In this document: positions 48,902-57,861 of the stretch, in pieces | Layout of the letters: each line of letters begins with the position of its first letter | Position numbering within the stretch: the stretch's first letter is position 1 | Source: Candidatus Falkowiibacteriota bacterium | GTDB lineage: Bacteria > Patescibacteriota > Patescibacteriia > Patescibacteriales > UBA12465 | NCBI GenBank assembly: GCA_026396875.1 | Contig: JAPLVY010000007.1 | Coordinates: forward strand, 17,490-81,489 | Direction: 5' to 3' | Length of the DNA stretch: 64,000 nt | Translations under genes and position numbers: made by a program | Notes under the pieces: generated by a model | What the model was told of the DNA's origin: nothing | What the model saw: only the letters and a program-made list of their open reading frames with translations | The model's database searches: none

Positions 48902-48959
48902 TTCACCACTTATCACCACAATTCACCTTTCGAATGTAATTATACCCCACCAGCCCCCA
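48902..48959 (-). promoter_or_regulatory. MraZ-box-like operator array
   Basis: Minus strand TGGGG-GCTGG-TGGGG (48945-48959), then AGGTGA/TGGTGA/TGGTGA at 10-nt spacing (48902-48928). Confidence 0.65.
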
Positions 48960-48968
48960 AGACGTCAA
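48939..48968 (-). promoter_or_regulatory. mraZ sigma70-type promoter
   Basis: TTGACG - 18 nt - TATAAT. Confidence 0.75.
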
Positions 48969-49061
48969 CAAAAAGATACCTGTGGAAAACTATCGACGAT
49001 ACAAAAACAAAAAAACACCCCTAAAGGGGTGTAGCGGCAAAATTATATGATATTAATAATG

Positions 49062-49490
49062 CTAATTTATTTTTGTCAGGTCTCCATCCAAAATAGTTTC
49101 CACCATCGCTTTAATTTCGTCGGTGTAAGAAACTTCTTCGGGAATCGAATTAAGAAGGAAGGTCTTTTTACCGTTAACATAGGCGAAGCCAATTTCCATT
49201 AGAGTATTGCCACCGACATAATTATTAACGCCATTTTTATCAAAATTTAAAACCAGGATGGCATCACTGCGGCAAATCGCTTCGTAGTACCACTTAATAT
49301 AACCTTGAGATACTTTAGCTAAGTAATGCTCTCCGCCACTGATCTGGCTCCAAAGTTCTTTTTTCTCACCGCGGACAAAGGCCTCGTAATCGGGATGAAC
49401 AATCCCTTCGTGTCCCAGGGCAGATAGTTTGCTTCGATACTCAAGCATCTTTTCTTTAAAGGCGGAGCTACCGCAAATAACGATTTTCAT
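49062..49490 (-). CDS. Nucleoside 2-deoxyribosyltransferase-like protein (copy B)
   Basis: MKIVICGSSAFKEKM...; DAILVLNFDKNGVNNYVGGNTLMEIGFAYVNGK; start chosen at internal ATG after the upstream gene. Confidence 0.6.
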   Translation of the reverse strand: MKIVICGSSAFKEKMLEYRSKLSALGHEGIVHPDYEAFVRGEKKELWSQISGGEHYLAKVSQGYIKWYYEAICRSDAILVLNFDKNGVNNYVGGNTLMEIGFAYVNGKKTFLLNSIPEEVSYTDEIKAMVETILDGDLTKIN

Positions 49491-49494
49491 AATT

Positions 49495-49914
49495 TTAACG
49501 CTTGATTTTTTGCAAATCACCATCAAGAACAATCGGCTGCAAGGCCCTCATCTCGTCGCTATAGCTCATGTCTGGCACCTCGTGAAGAAAATAGAGATCC
49601 TTCCTTAGTACATGAGCGAAGGCGGCCTCTAAAAAAGAATTGCCACCGACATAATTATTAACGCCATTTTTGTCGTAGTTGGCAACTAAGACTGCGTCTG
49701 CCTCAAAAATCTCCTGATAATAGGCGCGAATGAGGTCGTGATTAATCTTGTTTTCTGTTGACTCGGCCCGAGACTCCTGACCCCATTCATGGCTAGCATA
49801 CTTCTCGGTGTTATGAGGCACAATCACCTGATTAAAACCGAGAGCATTGAGCTGACTCTTTAAAGTCAACATCTCGAAAGAAAATTTCATACTGCCACAA
49901 ATGACAATTTTCAT
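49495..49914 (-). CDS. Nucleoside 2-deoxyribosyltransferase-like protein (copy A)
   Basis: MKIVICGSMKFSFEM...; DAVLVANYDKNGVNNYVGGNSFLEAAFAHVLRK; paralogue of adjacent ORF. Confidence 0.6.
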   Translation of the reverse strand: MKIVICGSMKFSFEMLTLKSQLNALGFNQVIVPHNTEKYASHEWGQESRAESTENKINHDLIRAYYQEIFEADAVLVANYDKNGVNNYVGGNSFLEAAFAHVLRKDLYFLHEVPDMSYSDEMRALQPIVLDGDLQKIKR

Positions 49915-49918
49915 AAAA

Positions 49919-50464
49919 TTATAATTTTAAACCTTTAATAAAGCCAAATAAAGTCGGCGCGAAGTCCAAAATCGCCTGGATGAAGCGTGCTCTTTCCTTG
50001 TCGCTTAAATTAGTTAAACGCTCCATTGACCAAACCTCAAAACCGATTGCCTTGCCCTTCTCTACCTTTAAGTCAGCGACGTCTCCGCGATAGATATATA
50101 AGTATCGGGAAGTAAAAACATTATTTATTTTTCCAGTCACCTTGTCTTCGGCATTCTTCCTGATTTTCTTGATCAACAATAAATCACAAGGATCGATTTT
50201 AATTCCCGTTTCTTCCAGGGATTCTTTGAGTGCCGTCTCTTCATAGCTATCGCCTATCTCCACGTGGCCGCCTACGGTAGCGTCAAGTAGATCTGGGTAA
50301 GTGTCCTTATCTTTTGCGCGGTGCTGAAAAATTATTTCTCTCTTGGGGGTGACAAAATAAACGTGCGTTTCGCGATGCAACAATCCTTCTTGATGAATTT
50401 TTTCGCGAGTCTCAGCGCCGATGATTTCATCATCTTCGCTCACGATATTTAATAGTTCTTTCAT
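49919..50464 (-). CDS. NUDIX hydrolase (IDI-like)
   Basis: Nudix box GGHVEIGDSYEETALKESLEETGI. Confidence 0.92.
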   Translation of the reverse strand: MKELLNIVSEDDEIIGAETREKIHQEGLLHRETHVYFVTPKREIIFQHRAKDKDTYPDLLDATVGGHVEIGDSYEETALKESLEETGIKIDPCDLLLIKKIRKNAEDKVTGKINNVFTSRYLYIYRGDVADLKVEKGKAIGFEVWSMERLTNLSDKERARFIQAILDFAPTLFGFIKGLKL

Positions 50465-50475
50465 AAAAAATAAAA

Positions 50476-50874
50476 TTATTTTTTCTTCCCGATATTTGGT
50501 TCGGCATCATAGTGAGGGGCTACAATTGTCAAACCCTGAGCCTTTTTGATGTCTTCTGGAACAATCACCCCATCTTTATCAATCGCCACGACTGGTACTC
50601 CAAGAGAAAAAGCCAGAGCGTTAGCGGTAATTACTCCGATACGCAAACTCGTAAAAGTGCCGCCACGATTAACCACTTCAATACCAGACAACTCTTTTAA
50701 TTGGAACCAATTTTTAACCAACATTTTTTCAATTGCTGGTAATAATTTTTCTGCTTGCTTTTTTGGTGCCAAGAACTTTTTTTTGGCAAGAGTTTTTCCG
50801 CCGCTCTTTAACATCAGGATGATTTCTGATTGCGAAGCGGTATCAATCGATAAAATTAATTCTGTTTTTTTCAT
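50476..50874 (-). CDS. tsaB: TsaB-like protein, short form
   Basis: ILSIDTASQSEIILML; NRGGTFTSLRIGVITANALAFSLGVPVVAID. Confidence 0.85.
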   Translation of the reverse strand: MKKTELILSIDTASQSEIILMLKSGGKTLAKKKFLAPKKQAEKLLPAIEKMLVKNWFQLKELSGIEVVNRGGTFTSLRIGVITANALAFSLGVPVVAIDKDGVIVPEDIKKAQGLTIVAPHYDAEPNIGKKK

Positions 50875-50879
50875 ATATT

Positions 50880-51839
50880 TTATTCTTCAACCCAAGCATT
50901 GAAAATATCCTTAATTTCCTGGGATGTAAAAACTTTTACCAACTGGCTGCGCAGATGACTGGCCCCTGGTATCCCCTGGGCATACCAGCAAAGATGCCGG
51001 CGAAGTTCCACAATTGCTCCTGGTCCTTTTAATTTTTCCTCCAACTCTGCATGGCGGATGGCAATGGCAGCAATTTCCTGTTTAGATAAATTTATTTCTC
51101 GATCATTTTTTATTTCCCGAAACAACCAAGGGCGACCAAGGGACCCGCGAGCTAATCCAAGGCCATCCGCGTCGCTTTCTGACAGTATTTTCCGTGCTTG
51201 CTCCAGATTGTCGATGCCACCATTTGCTAGAATAATCCCAGAAAAGTGCTTGCGCGCCTCCTTAATTAATTCGCAATTGATTTCACCAACAAACCCCTGG
51301 GCCAAAGTTCTCCCATGAATCATCACCGCTGAAACCGGCAAATCTGCGATATTATCTAGAAAATCACTAGCAGAAACTGCACCCGCGCCAGCTCTAATCT
51401 TAACAGAAACTGGTAAGCTAGTATTTTCTATAACGGCCTTCACAACCTCTCTAGCGCGCGGCAAATCTTTCATTAAATCGGCGCCGGCACCCTGCTTAAT
51501 GACTTTGCCGACCGGGCAGCCAAAGTTGATATCAATACCATCGGGTTTAATCACTTGTTCAATTAGGCGTGCGGCGACCGCGAAGTGCTCTGGCTCTGAA
51601 CCAAAAATTTGTACAACGTAATGGGCTTTTTGCGCAGGATCAAATTTCAAGATATCAAAAGTCCTGTGCCCTAGATCTTTTTGGTGGTAAAAAATTGAGG
51701 CCACCGAAGCCATCTCACTGTAAACAACATCAGCGCCGTATTCCGAGCAAATTATCCTAAAAGGCGAGTCGCTAAAACCCGCCATCGGCGCCAAAGCTAG
51801 AATTGGCTTTTTGATCTTGTGCCAAAAATTCTCCTTCAT
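50880..51839 (-). CDS. tRNA-dihydrouridine synthase (Dus family)
   Basis: LAPMAGFSDSPFRIICSEYGADVVYSEM, INFGCPVGKVIKQGAGADLMKD, MIHGRTLAQGF. Confidence 0.95.
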   Translation of the reverse strand: MKENFWHKIKKPILALAPMAGFSDSPFRIICSEYGADVVYSEMASVASIFYHQKDLGHRTFDILKFDPAQKAHYVVQIFGSEPEHFAVAARLIEQVIKPDGIDINFGCPVGKVIKQGAGADLMKDLPRAREVVKAVIENTSLPVSVKIRAGAGAVSASDFLDNIADLPVSAVMIHGRTLAQGFVGEINCELIKEARKHFSGIILANGGIDNLEQARKILSESDADGLGLARGSLGRPWLFREIKNDREINLSKQEIAAIAIRHAELEEKLKGPGAIVELRRHLCWYAQGIPGASHLRSQLVKVFTSQEIKDIFNAWVEE

Positions 51840-51840
51840 G

Positions 51841-53247
51841 TTAAGCCTTGCTTATCTTCATACCATCCTTAGTATCTTCCACCAAATAACCGCGAGAACG
51901 GATTTCATCGCGCAGACGATCAGACTCCGACCAATCTTTGCTGTCCCTGGCAGAGTTGCGAGCGGTGAGTAATTTCTTAATATCATCCGGCAAACTACCA
52001 AGTGACAAATCGTCACGAGAGATGTGGGCCAGGCCCAAACCCAAAACAGCGTCAAAATTAAGAATAGTTTTTAGGCGATCATTTGCTTCTTCGTCAGATT
52101 TTAAAAGTTCCTGAACTAGTGCAAGTGCTTGAGGGATATTCAAATCATCAGCCAATGCGGCTCTAAAACGACTGACAAAACTGTCTATCAGCCTACCCTC
52201 CCCGGAGGTTTCGCTCTTCAGTTCTGTTATTTTTCGCCGTAAGCTTTCCAAACCGCTCAGAGCATTCAGGGCTGAATCAGGGCGCCACTCCATCGGCTTT
52301 CGATAATGCCCCTGGAGAAGTAAAAAGCGATAAGCCAAAGGGTCAATATCTTGAGAAATAAAAGTATTTTCTAGAGTTAGAAAATCTCCCGAACTTTTCG
52401 CCATTTTTTTACCTCCAGGAACAATCAAAAATGCCCCATGAAGCCAATAATTGAAAAACTTCTCACCAGTAGCTGCTTCGCTTTGAGCAATCTCGTTAGT
52501 ATGATGAATGTTTATGTGATCAACACCGCCACAATGAATATCCAGCTGTCCAGAAAGATAGCGCAGACTCATCGCCGAGCATTCAATGTGCCAGCCAGGA
52601 AAGCCAATACCCCAAGGAGAGTCCCATTCCATTTGACGATTGCTACCAACTGGTGAAAATTTCCAGAGGGCAAAATCAGTAGAATTTTTCTTCTCCAGAT
52701 TCTTCTCTACCCTTGCCCCTTCTTGTAGCTCCTCGAGAGGCAGATGGCTCAGCTTATTATAGTCTTTGATCAGTGCGGTATTAAAATAAATTCCATCACT
52801 GGTCTTGTAGGTAAATCCTTTTTCTTCCAAGCGGGCAATCAAGGCAATTTGCTCATTGATGTGATCGGTTGCTCGGCAATAGATATTGGGTTCGATAATA
52901 TTTAAATGCTGCAAGTCGGATTTAAAAGCTTCGGTGTAAAAAGAAGCGATATCCCAAGCACTGCGTCCTTCACGCAGAGCACCTGACTCCATCTTATCTT
53001 CCCCCATATCCATGTCGCCGACCAAGTGGCCGACGTCGGTAATATTCATGACGTGCTTCACTGGATAATCAAAATACGAGAGAGTACGCTTTAAGAGGTC
53101 CTCAAAAATATAGGTTCGCAAATTACCAATGTGGGCAAAATTATAGACAGTTGGGCCACAGGTGTACAAGCCAACCTCAGAAGATTCTGAGTTGAATTCT
53201 TCTTTTCTATTACTTAAAGTATTGTATAAAAAAATTTTATTATCCAT
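51841..53247 (-). CDS. cysS: Cysteinyl-tRNA synthetase
   Basis: LYTCGPTVYNFAHIGNLRTYIFEDLL, GWHIECSAMS, KMAKSSGDF. Confidence 0.97.
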   Translation of the reverse strand: MDNKIFLYNTLSNRKEEFNSESSEVGLYTCGPTVYNFAHIGNLRTYIFEDLLKRTLSYFDYPVKHVMNITDVGHLVGDMDMGEDKMESGALREGRSAWDIASFYTEAFKSDLQHLNIIEPNIYCRATDHINEQIALIARLEEKGFTYKTSDGIYFNTALIKDYNKLSHLPLEELQEGARVEKNLEKKNSTDFALWKFSPVGSNRQMEWDSPWGIGFPGWHIECSAMSLRYLSGQLDIHCGGVDHINIHHTNEIAQSEAATGEKFFNYWLHGAFLIVPGGKKMAKSSGDFLTLENTFISQDIDPLAYRFLLLQGHYRKPMEWRPDSALNALSGLESLRRKITELKSETSGEGRLIDSFVSRFRAALADDLNIPQALALVQELLKSDEEANDRLKTILNFDAVLGLGLAHISRDDLSLGSLPDDIKKLLTARNSARDSKDWSESDRLRDEIRSRGYLVEDTKDGMKISKA

Positions 53248-53250
53248 AGA

Positions 53251-54090
53251 TTAGAGACGGTTAATGATTTCTTGACTTGCTAAAAGATTTTCTCTCAATC
53301 TTGGATCTAGGTCTCCCTCCTGGCTGTTTCCGATCTGATCCTTGATGAGCGAGGTGAATTTTGTAAACATCTTTCTTTCAAAATCACCCCCAGCAGGATT
53401 TTCCAGGTTAATGTCTTCCAAGAGCAACATCAACTCTTCCCTAGATAAAGAAAGAAAAAACGTTGGCAAATTACCCATGCTTCTTCTTTCTAATTCTCCG
53501 CTCTTAACTGTCGCACCGTATTTCACGTAGGTGCCGACCCTTTTTCTTTCACTTTTTTTATCGCTCTTTGAGAGCTTCTCCTGTTTCATGGCAAGACCAC
53601 TGTCGCCAACCGCACCCAGGACTTCGTCAAAACCACAAATAACTGCTCCAGTTTTTTTATCAATAAGAATATTGTCGACACCATTTTTATAGTCATCATA
53701 ATCTGAAGCGCGAGCAACAATAAAATCTTGACCGATGAATTTGTGAAGTACGGCGGTCACTGCCATCTCGGCGATAGTGGCTGGATGTCCTTTTTTCTTA
53801 TCTTTCCAGGTGCTCAGTTCTTCTTGTCTGCCACGAGCAAAATAGGCTTCAATATCATCAACTTCTTGCTGATCTTTTTCTGCATAGGCGCCGGTCATCT
53901 TGATTTTGGCTTCAAGATCTAGGAAGTCTCCATAAGACTCGTTTACTTCGCGACTTTGGGCGGCTAAAATACTTTCTAATTTCGGTAAAAATTTCTCTGG
54001 ACGAAAAGCTGGTTTCTGTTCAGTTTTTTTCTGAAAAGCAGAGAGGTCAATTTTGCCGATAATTTTTGGACCAAAGTTTTCCATATCCAT
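53251..54090 (-). CDS. Hypothetical protein, possible PD-(D/E)XK-like fold
   Basis: EMAVTAVLHKFIGQDFIVARASDYDDYKNGVDNILIDKKTGAVICGFDEV. Confidence 0.4.
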   Translation of the reverse strand: MDMENFGPKIIGKIDLSAFQKKTEQKPAFRPEKFLPKLESILAAQSREVNESYGDFLDLEAKIKMTGAYAEKDQQEVDDIEAYFARGRQEELSTWKDKKKGHPATIAEMAVTAVLHKFIGQDFIVARASDYDDYKNGVDNILIDKKTGAVICGFDEVLGAVGDSGLAMKQEKLSKSDKKSERKRVGTYVKYGATVKSGELERRSMGNLPTFFLSLSREELMLLLEDINLENPAGGDFERKMFTKFTSLIKDQIGNSQEGDLDPRLRENLLASQEIINRL

Positions 54091-54096
54091 ATTATG

Positions 54097-54600
54097 CTAG
54101 TTAATAATAATTGGAATGCTCGTTGAGGCGTCATGCTCCGGTAGACCGCTGGGATTGTCCTTCGATAAGACCAAAAATGCTTTAGTTCCAGAAGATACGG
54201 TCTCTCCAGGAGCTAGCTCCAAAACACCAACAAAGGGGACGAAAGACTCGGTCATCCAGTCCAGCTGAGCCTGAGCCTGACCAATTGCTAGTACCTTAGC
54301 TTGTTCGTCTACTATTTTCAAGGGGAATGATCCTTCAAAAAACCAATTGCCACGAGCCTTCCCAGCCACCGCAAAAGGGGCGGATATCTGTGTTCCTGGT
54401 TGAGGCTGATCAATAACAATCTCCTGATTAGAGACTACCGGCGTGGTGGAGGCACTTTTCTCTAAAACCTTAACCACCTGAATCTTCTCTGTTTTGACCT
54501 GAGGAGCTTGAAAAAAATAATAAATCCTCATACCCGCCGCCAAAACGATCAAGGCAGCGATAAAGATGAAGGAGAATTTTTCTTTGGCACTAAAGTTCAT
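54097..54600 (-). CDS. Membrane-anchored Gmad2-like Ig-fold protein
   Basis: TM anchor; IVIDQPQPGTQISAPFAVAGKARGNWFFEGSFPLKIVDEQAKVLAIGQAQA. Confidence 0.75.
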   Translation of the reverse strand: MNFSAKEKFSFIFIAALIVLAAGMRIYYFFQAPQVKTEKIQVVKVLEKSASTTPVVSNQEIVIDQPQPGTQISAPFAVAGKARGNWFFEGSFPLKIVDEQAKVLAIGQAQAQLDWMTESFVPFVGVLELAPGETVSSGTKAFLVLSKDNPSGLPEHDASTSIPIIIN

Positions 54601-54985
54601 TTGAAGTTTTTTCTTTAAATAATAAATTACTAATCATCGAGCCAAGCCAGAGGAATAAGGATAAACTGAGAGCCGGCAAAAATCCGGCTACCGAAAAACC
54701 CTTAACAACACTGGCAACCAAAAGCACTAGTAGACTATTAATTACTAGAGTAAACAGACCAAGGGTGAGGATGTTTATTGGCAGGGTCAAAAGAATAATA
54801 ATTGGTCTAATCACCGCGTTTACTATCCCTAAAAATAAGACAACGATTAAGGCAGAGTAGAAATTAGCAACCGTGATCCCGCTCAAAACAAATGAGGCTA
54901 ATAAAACCACTAAAGCATTAAAAAGCCAACGAAGTAAAATTTTCATAAAATTTAGGTTATTTTTCTTTATTTTAACACGACGCAT
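54590..54985 (-). CDS. Phage holin family 4 (PF04020-like) membrane protein
   Basis: LLRWLFNALVVLLASFVLSGITVANFYSALIVVLFLGIVNAVIRPIIILLTLPINILTLGLF. Confidence 0.88.
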   Translation of the reverse strand: MRRVKIKKNNLNFMKILLRWLFNALVVLLASFVLSGITVANFYSALIVVLFLGIVNAVIRPIIILLTLPINILTLGLFTLVINSLLVLLVASVVKGFSVAGFLPALSLSLFLWLGSMISNLLFKEKTSNEL

Positions 54986-55035
54986 GAGATTTTAAAAGAA
55001 AAGCCTCTCCCCACCAGGGGAAAGACTTTTTTCTG

Positions 55036-55109
55036 TGGTCGCTAGTGGACTCGAACCACCGACCTCTGCGATGTGAACGCAGCGCTCTAACCAGCTGAGC
55101 TAAGCGACC
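55036..55109 (-). tRNA. tRNA-Val (anticodon CAC), CCA not encoded
   Basis: GGTCGCTTAGCTCAGCTGGTTAGAGCGCTGCGTTCACATCGCAGAGGTCGGTGGTTCGAGTCCACTAGCGACCA; cloverleaf by eye. Confidence 0.95.
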
Positions 55110-55163
55110 TTTTCTATTTTTGGAACACCAAAATTTTAACAAGAAAAATCCCGAATTTCAAGT

Positions 55164-55769
55164 TTATTGGATAATTCTAAAATAGCTTAGCACTGGCAAT
55201 CCCTTTCTATAATACAAGCCCAACTTTGCTTTCAGGGCGATATGTCCGTCTTCATAAGCAATTATCGCTGCTCGATTTGGTAACCATTTAATTTCAGTGA
55301 TGTAAAACTTGCCACCCAAAACTGGCTTTTCTTTGGATATTAGATTGATATTTTTTCTTAAATAATTTTCAAAAAGATCACGTTCCCTCCAGGTCGCGCA
55401 AAGTTTTTTGTTTTTTGCGTCACTTAAGGAGCAAACAACTTCTTGGGCAGACTTTTTTAAACACTCACCGACACTAACAACCTTAACACCATAACAATCG
55501 GCTTCTGGCTGTCCACAACCATAGGTTTTGCCATCAGTGCCACAAACAGGGTCATAACGGAAACAGTTAATCTGGCATTTCACTACCGAACATTCTCCCT
55601 TGTTAGCAATTTTTACTTCCCCGGCCATACAGGAATTGCCATAAGTTTTTCCGTCCACCCCGCAGACCGGAGCGTACTCCATGGTGCAAATTTTTGAGCT
55701 AACCATTCTAGCCGATAAAGGAAAAAGAAAAAGCATTAAACCGGCGATTATAAAAAACTTGGTTTTCAT
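55164..55769 (-). CDS. Exported protein with two Kazal-type domains
   Basis: Signal peptide; CTMEYAPVCGVDGKTYGNSCMAGEVKIANKGEC and CFRYDPVCGTDGKTYGCGQPEADCYGVKVVSVGEC. Confidence 0.88.
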   Translation of the reverse strand: MKTKFFIIAGLMLFLFPLSARMVSSKICTMEYAPVCGVDGKTYGNSCMAGEVKIANKGECSVVKCQINCFRYDPVCGTDGKTYGCGQPEADCYGVKVVSVGECLKKSAQEVVCSLSDAKNKKLCATWRERDLFENYLRKNINLISKEKPVLGGKFYITEIKWLPNRAAIIAYEDGHIALKAKLGLYYRKGLPVLSYFRIIQ

Positions 55770-55794
55770 ATTTTTAAAATTATTGAAAAAATAA

Positions 55795-57645
55795 TTATTC
55801 TAAATCCAAAACTTCCATTTGGCATTTTCGACAATCAAAATTTAGTGGATATTTTTTCCCCTCTCTTTCAAGATATAATGGCTCGCGCAAACCGCCTTTT
55901 GATTTTTCGTTTTTCGGGCAATAACCGAATTCTCTCTTTAGACAATGCTTGGTGGTCATTAGAACTTTGCCTTTTGGCTTTTTTCCGTTTCTCATCTGCA
56001 ACTCCAAGGCATCTTCCTCAACCTTGACTCCGTGGCTTTCCCAAAAATCACGAGCCAAATCGTTGGAGATATTAAAGCTATAATCCGCTTTCTTTAGGTA
56101 GTAAGTTGCATCAGTTTTTTCCATAACCGACTCTTCGCGGACATAAGATTTTTCTCTCAACAATAAAAGCTTCTCCACCAATTGGCGCCTGGCTTCGTTC
56201 AGGGAGGAACGAGAGAAGAATTTTGGCTGCTGCCATTTCAACTCTGTTTCTTCACAATAGAAGATTGTTTCTCCCAGTTTTGCTAAGGCTTCTTTGATTG
56301 CAAGTTCAGCTGCTTCTGGTTTTTCAGCTATTTCCCCAACACCCAAAGAAACGCTGGCTTTTAGCGATTGTTCATCTTGGGCGCTAATAAAAATCTCACC
56401 TTTTTTTTCTTCCACTACCAATTTCAAGCCAATTGCCCGATGTAAACCGCTGGTGGCCGATTTTTCAAAACTCAAATCCTGATTACAATAAAGTTCTGCG
56501 CCAACTGGCGCTTCTTCGTGTCGGTGCAAAAGAATACGATCTTCCTTGACGGCATTGGCGTAAGCACCAGAGAGATTGCCATTTTTATCCAAGAAACAGA
56601 TACCATCGCCATTTTTCAGTTTATGCTCACGATCCAAAACCAACCAACCACGACCACTCTTTTGAACCTTGCCAATGAATTTACCGAGAGATTTTTGACT
56701 ATCCAGCGAAGCGATTGAGCCCTTGATCTTCCCGGAAATCAGATACTCCGTAAATCCCCGATTGAAAGTCTTTGCTGGATCTGGAACAAAAGAAGGAAAC
56801 ACCCGCCCCAGTGAGGCGCGCTGATATTTTTCGCTAACATTAATAATCTTATCGAGCTCCTGGCGAAAATAAGAAACCATGTTGGCAACATAGGCGTTAT
56901 CCTTCAGCCGACCCTCTATCTTAAAAGAAGTGACGCCGCTAGAAAGCAGGTCATCAAGCTTGTTCCCCAGATTTAAATCTTTTAAAGAAAGGAGAAACTT
57001 GTCATGTGCCATGATTTGTCCTTGGGCATCGCGCAAGGTAAAAGTTTGGCGACATAATTGAGCACAAGCTCCGCGATTAGCGCTGCGATTTAAGGCGCTC
57101 TGAGAAAAATAACAATTGCCTGAATAGCTGACACATAAAGCACCAGCAACAAAAGTTTCTAGTGCTATTTTGGGGGCAGCGCTATGAATTTTTTGAATCT
57201 GCTCCAAGCTTAATTCCCTGGCCAAAATAGCCCTGGAAAATCCCAGCTCCTCAAGAAACACAACCTGTTCCGGTGTTCGATTGTTCATCTGGGTGCTCGA
57301 AAAAAGAGGTAGAGGTGGTAAGCCCGCATTCACTAAACCAAAATCCTGGACAATATAAGCATCAACGCCGGCATCATAAGCTGTTCTGGCGATTTTTTGT
57401 GCCTGAGGTATCTCCTCGTTAAACAAGATGGTGTTTAAAACCAAATACACTTTTGCGCCAAATAGATGCGCAAAATCAGCAAGTTTTTTAATGTCGTCAA
57501 GACTATTGCCTGCCGCCTGACGAGCACCAAAGTTTGGCCCAGCAATATAAACCGCGTCAGCGCCAGCTTCAATCGCCAGCTTACCAGATTCCAGATTACG
57601 CGCTGGTGCTAATAGTTCTAAATTAATTTTTTGTTGATTGTCCAT
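55795..57645 (-). CDS. U32 family protein (RlhA/YhbU-like)
   Basis: LELLAPARNLESGKLAIEAGADAVYIAG, EGRLKDNAYVANMVSYFRQELD, CVSYSGNCYFSQSALNRSANRGACAQLCR. Confidence 0.93.
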   Translation of the reverse strand: MDNQQKINLELLAPARNLESGKLAIEAGADAVYIAGPNFGARQAAGNSLDDIKKLADFAHLFGAKVYLVLNTILFNEEIPQAQKIARTAYDAGVDAYIVQDFGLVNAGLPPLPLFSSTQMNNRTPEQVVFLEELGFSRAILARELSLEQIQKIHSAAPKIALETFVAGALCVSYSGNCYFSQSALNRSANRGACAQLCRQTFTLRDAQGQIMAHDKFLLSLKDLNLGNKLDDLLSSGVTSFKIEGRLKDNAYVANMVSYFRQELDKIINVSEKYQRASLGRVFPSFVPDPAKTFNRGFTEYLISGKIKGSIASLDSQKSLGKFIGKVQKSGRGWLVLDREHKLKNGDGICFLDKNGNLSGAYANAVKEDRILLHRHEEAPVGAELYCNQDLSFEKSATSGLHRAIGLKLVVEEKKGEIFISAQDEQSLKASVSLGVGEIAEKPEAAELAIKEALAKLGETIFYCEETELKWQQPKFFSRSSLNEARRQLVEKLLLLREKSYVREESVMEKTDATYYLKKADYSFNISNDLARDFWESHGVKVEEDALELQMRNGKKPKGKVLMTTKHCLKREFGYCPKNEKSKGGLREPLYLEREGKKYPLNFDCRKCQMEVLDLE

Positions 57646-57717
57646 ATCACTAACCTAACAAAACAGGGCCGGAGCCCCAATTCGTTATCTATTTTTAACC
57701 TTTTTTGAGGTTTTTAT

Positions 57718-57804
57718 TGGTGCCCAGAGGGGGACTCGAACCCCCACTTCCTTGCGAAAACTAGCACCTGAAGCTAGCGCGTCTACCAATTCCGCCACCT
57801 GGGC
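57718..57804 (-). tRNA. tRNA-Leu (anticodon CAG), CCA encoded
   Basis: GCCCAGGTGGCGGAATTGGTAGACGCGCTAGCTTCAGGTGCTAG...GTTCGAGTCCCCCTCTGGGCACCA; long variable arm. Confidence 0.95.
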
Positions 57805-57861
57805 CCGATTGAGCAGCTATATTTTTACATATAAACCGCAAATTGTAAACATTATAAAACC

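Noticed and set aside
54590-54985. Holin-family membrane protein as a sign of a prophage
   Set aside because: PF04020-type proteins are common chromosomal membrane proteins and no other phage gene is present.
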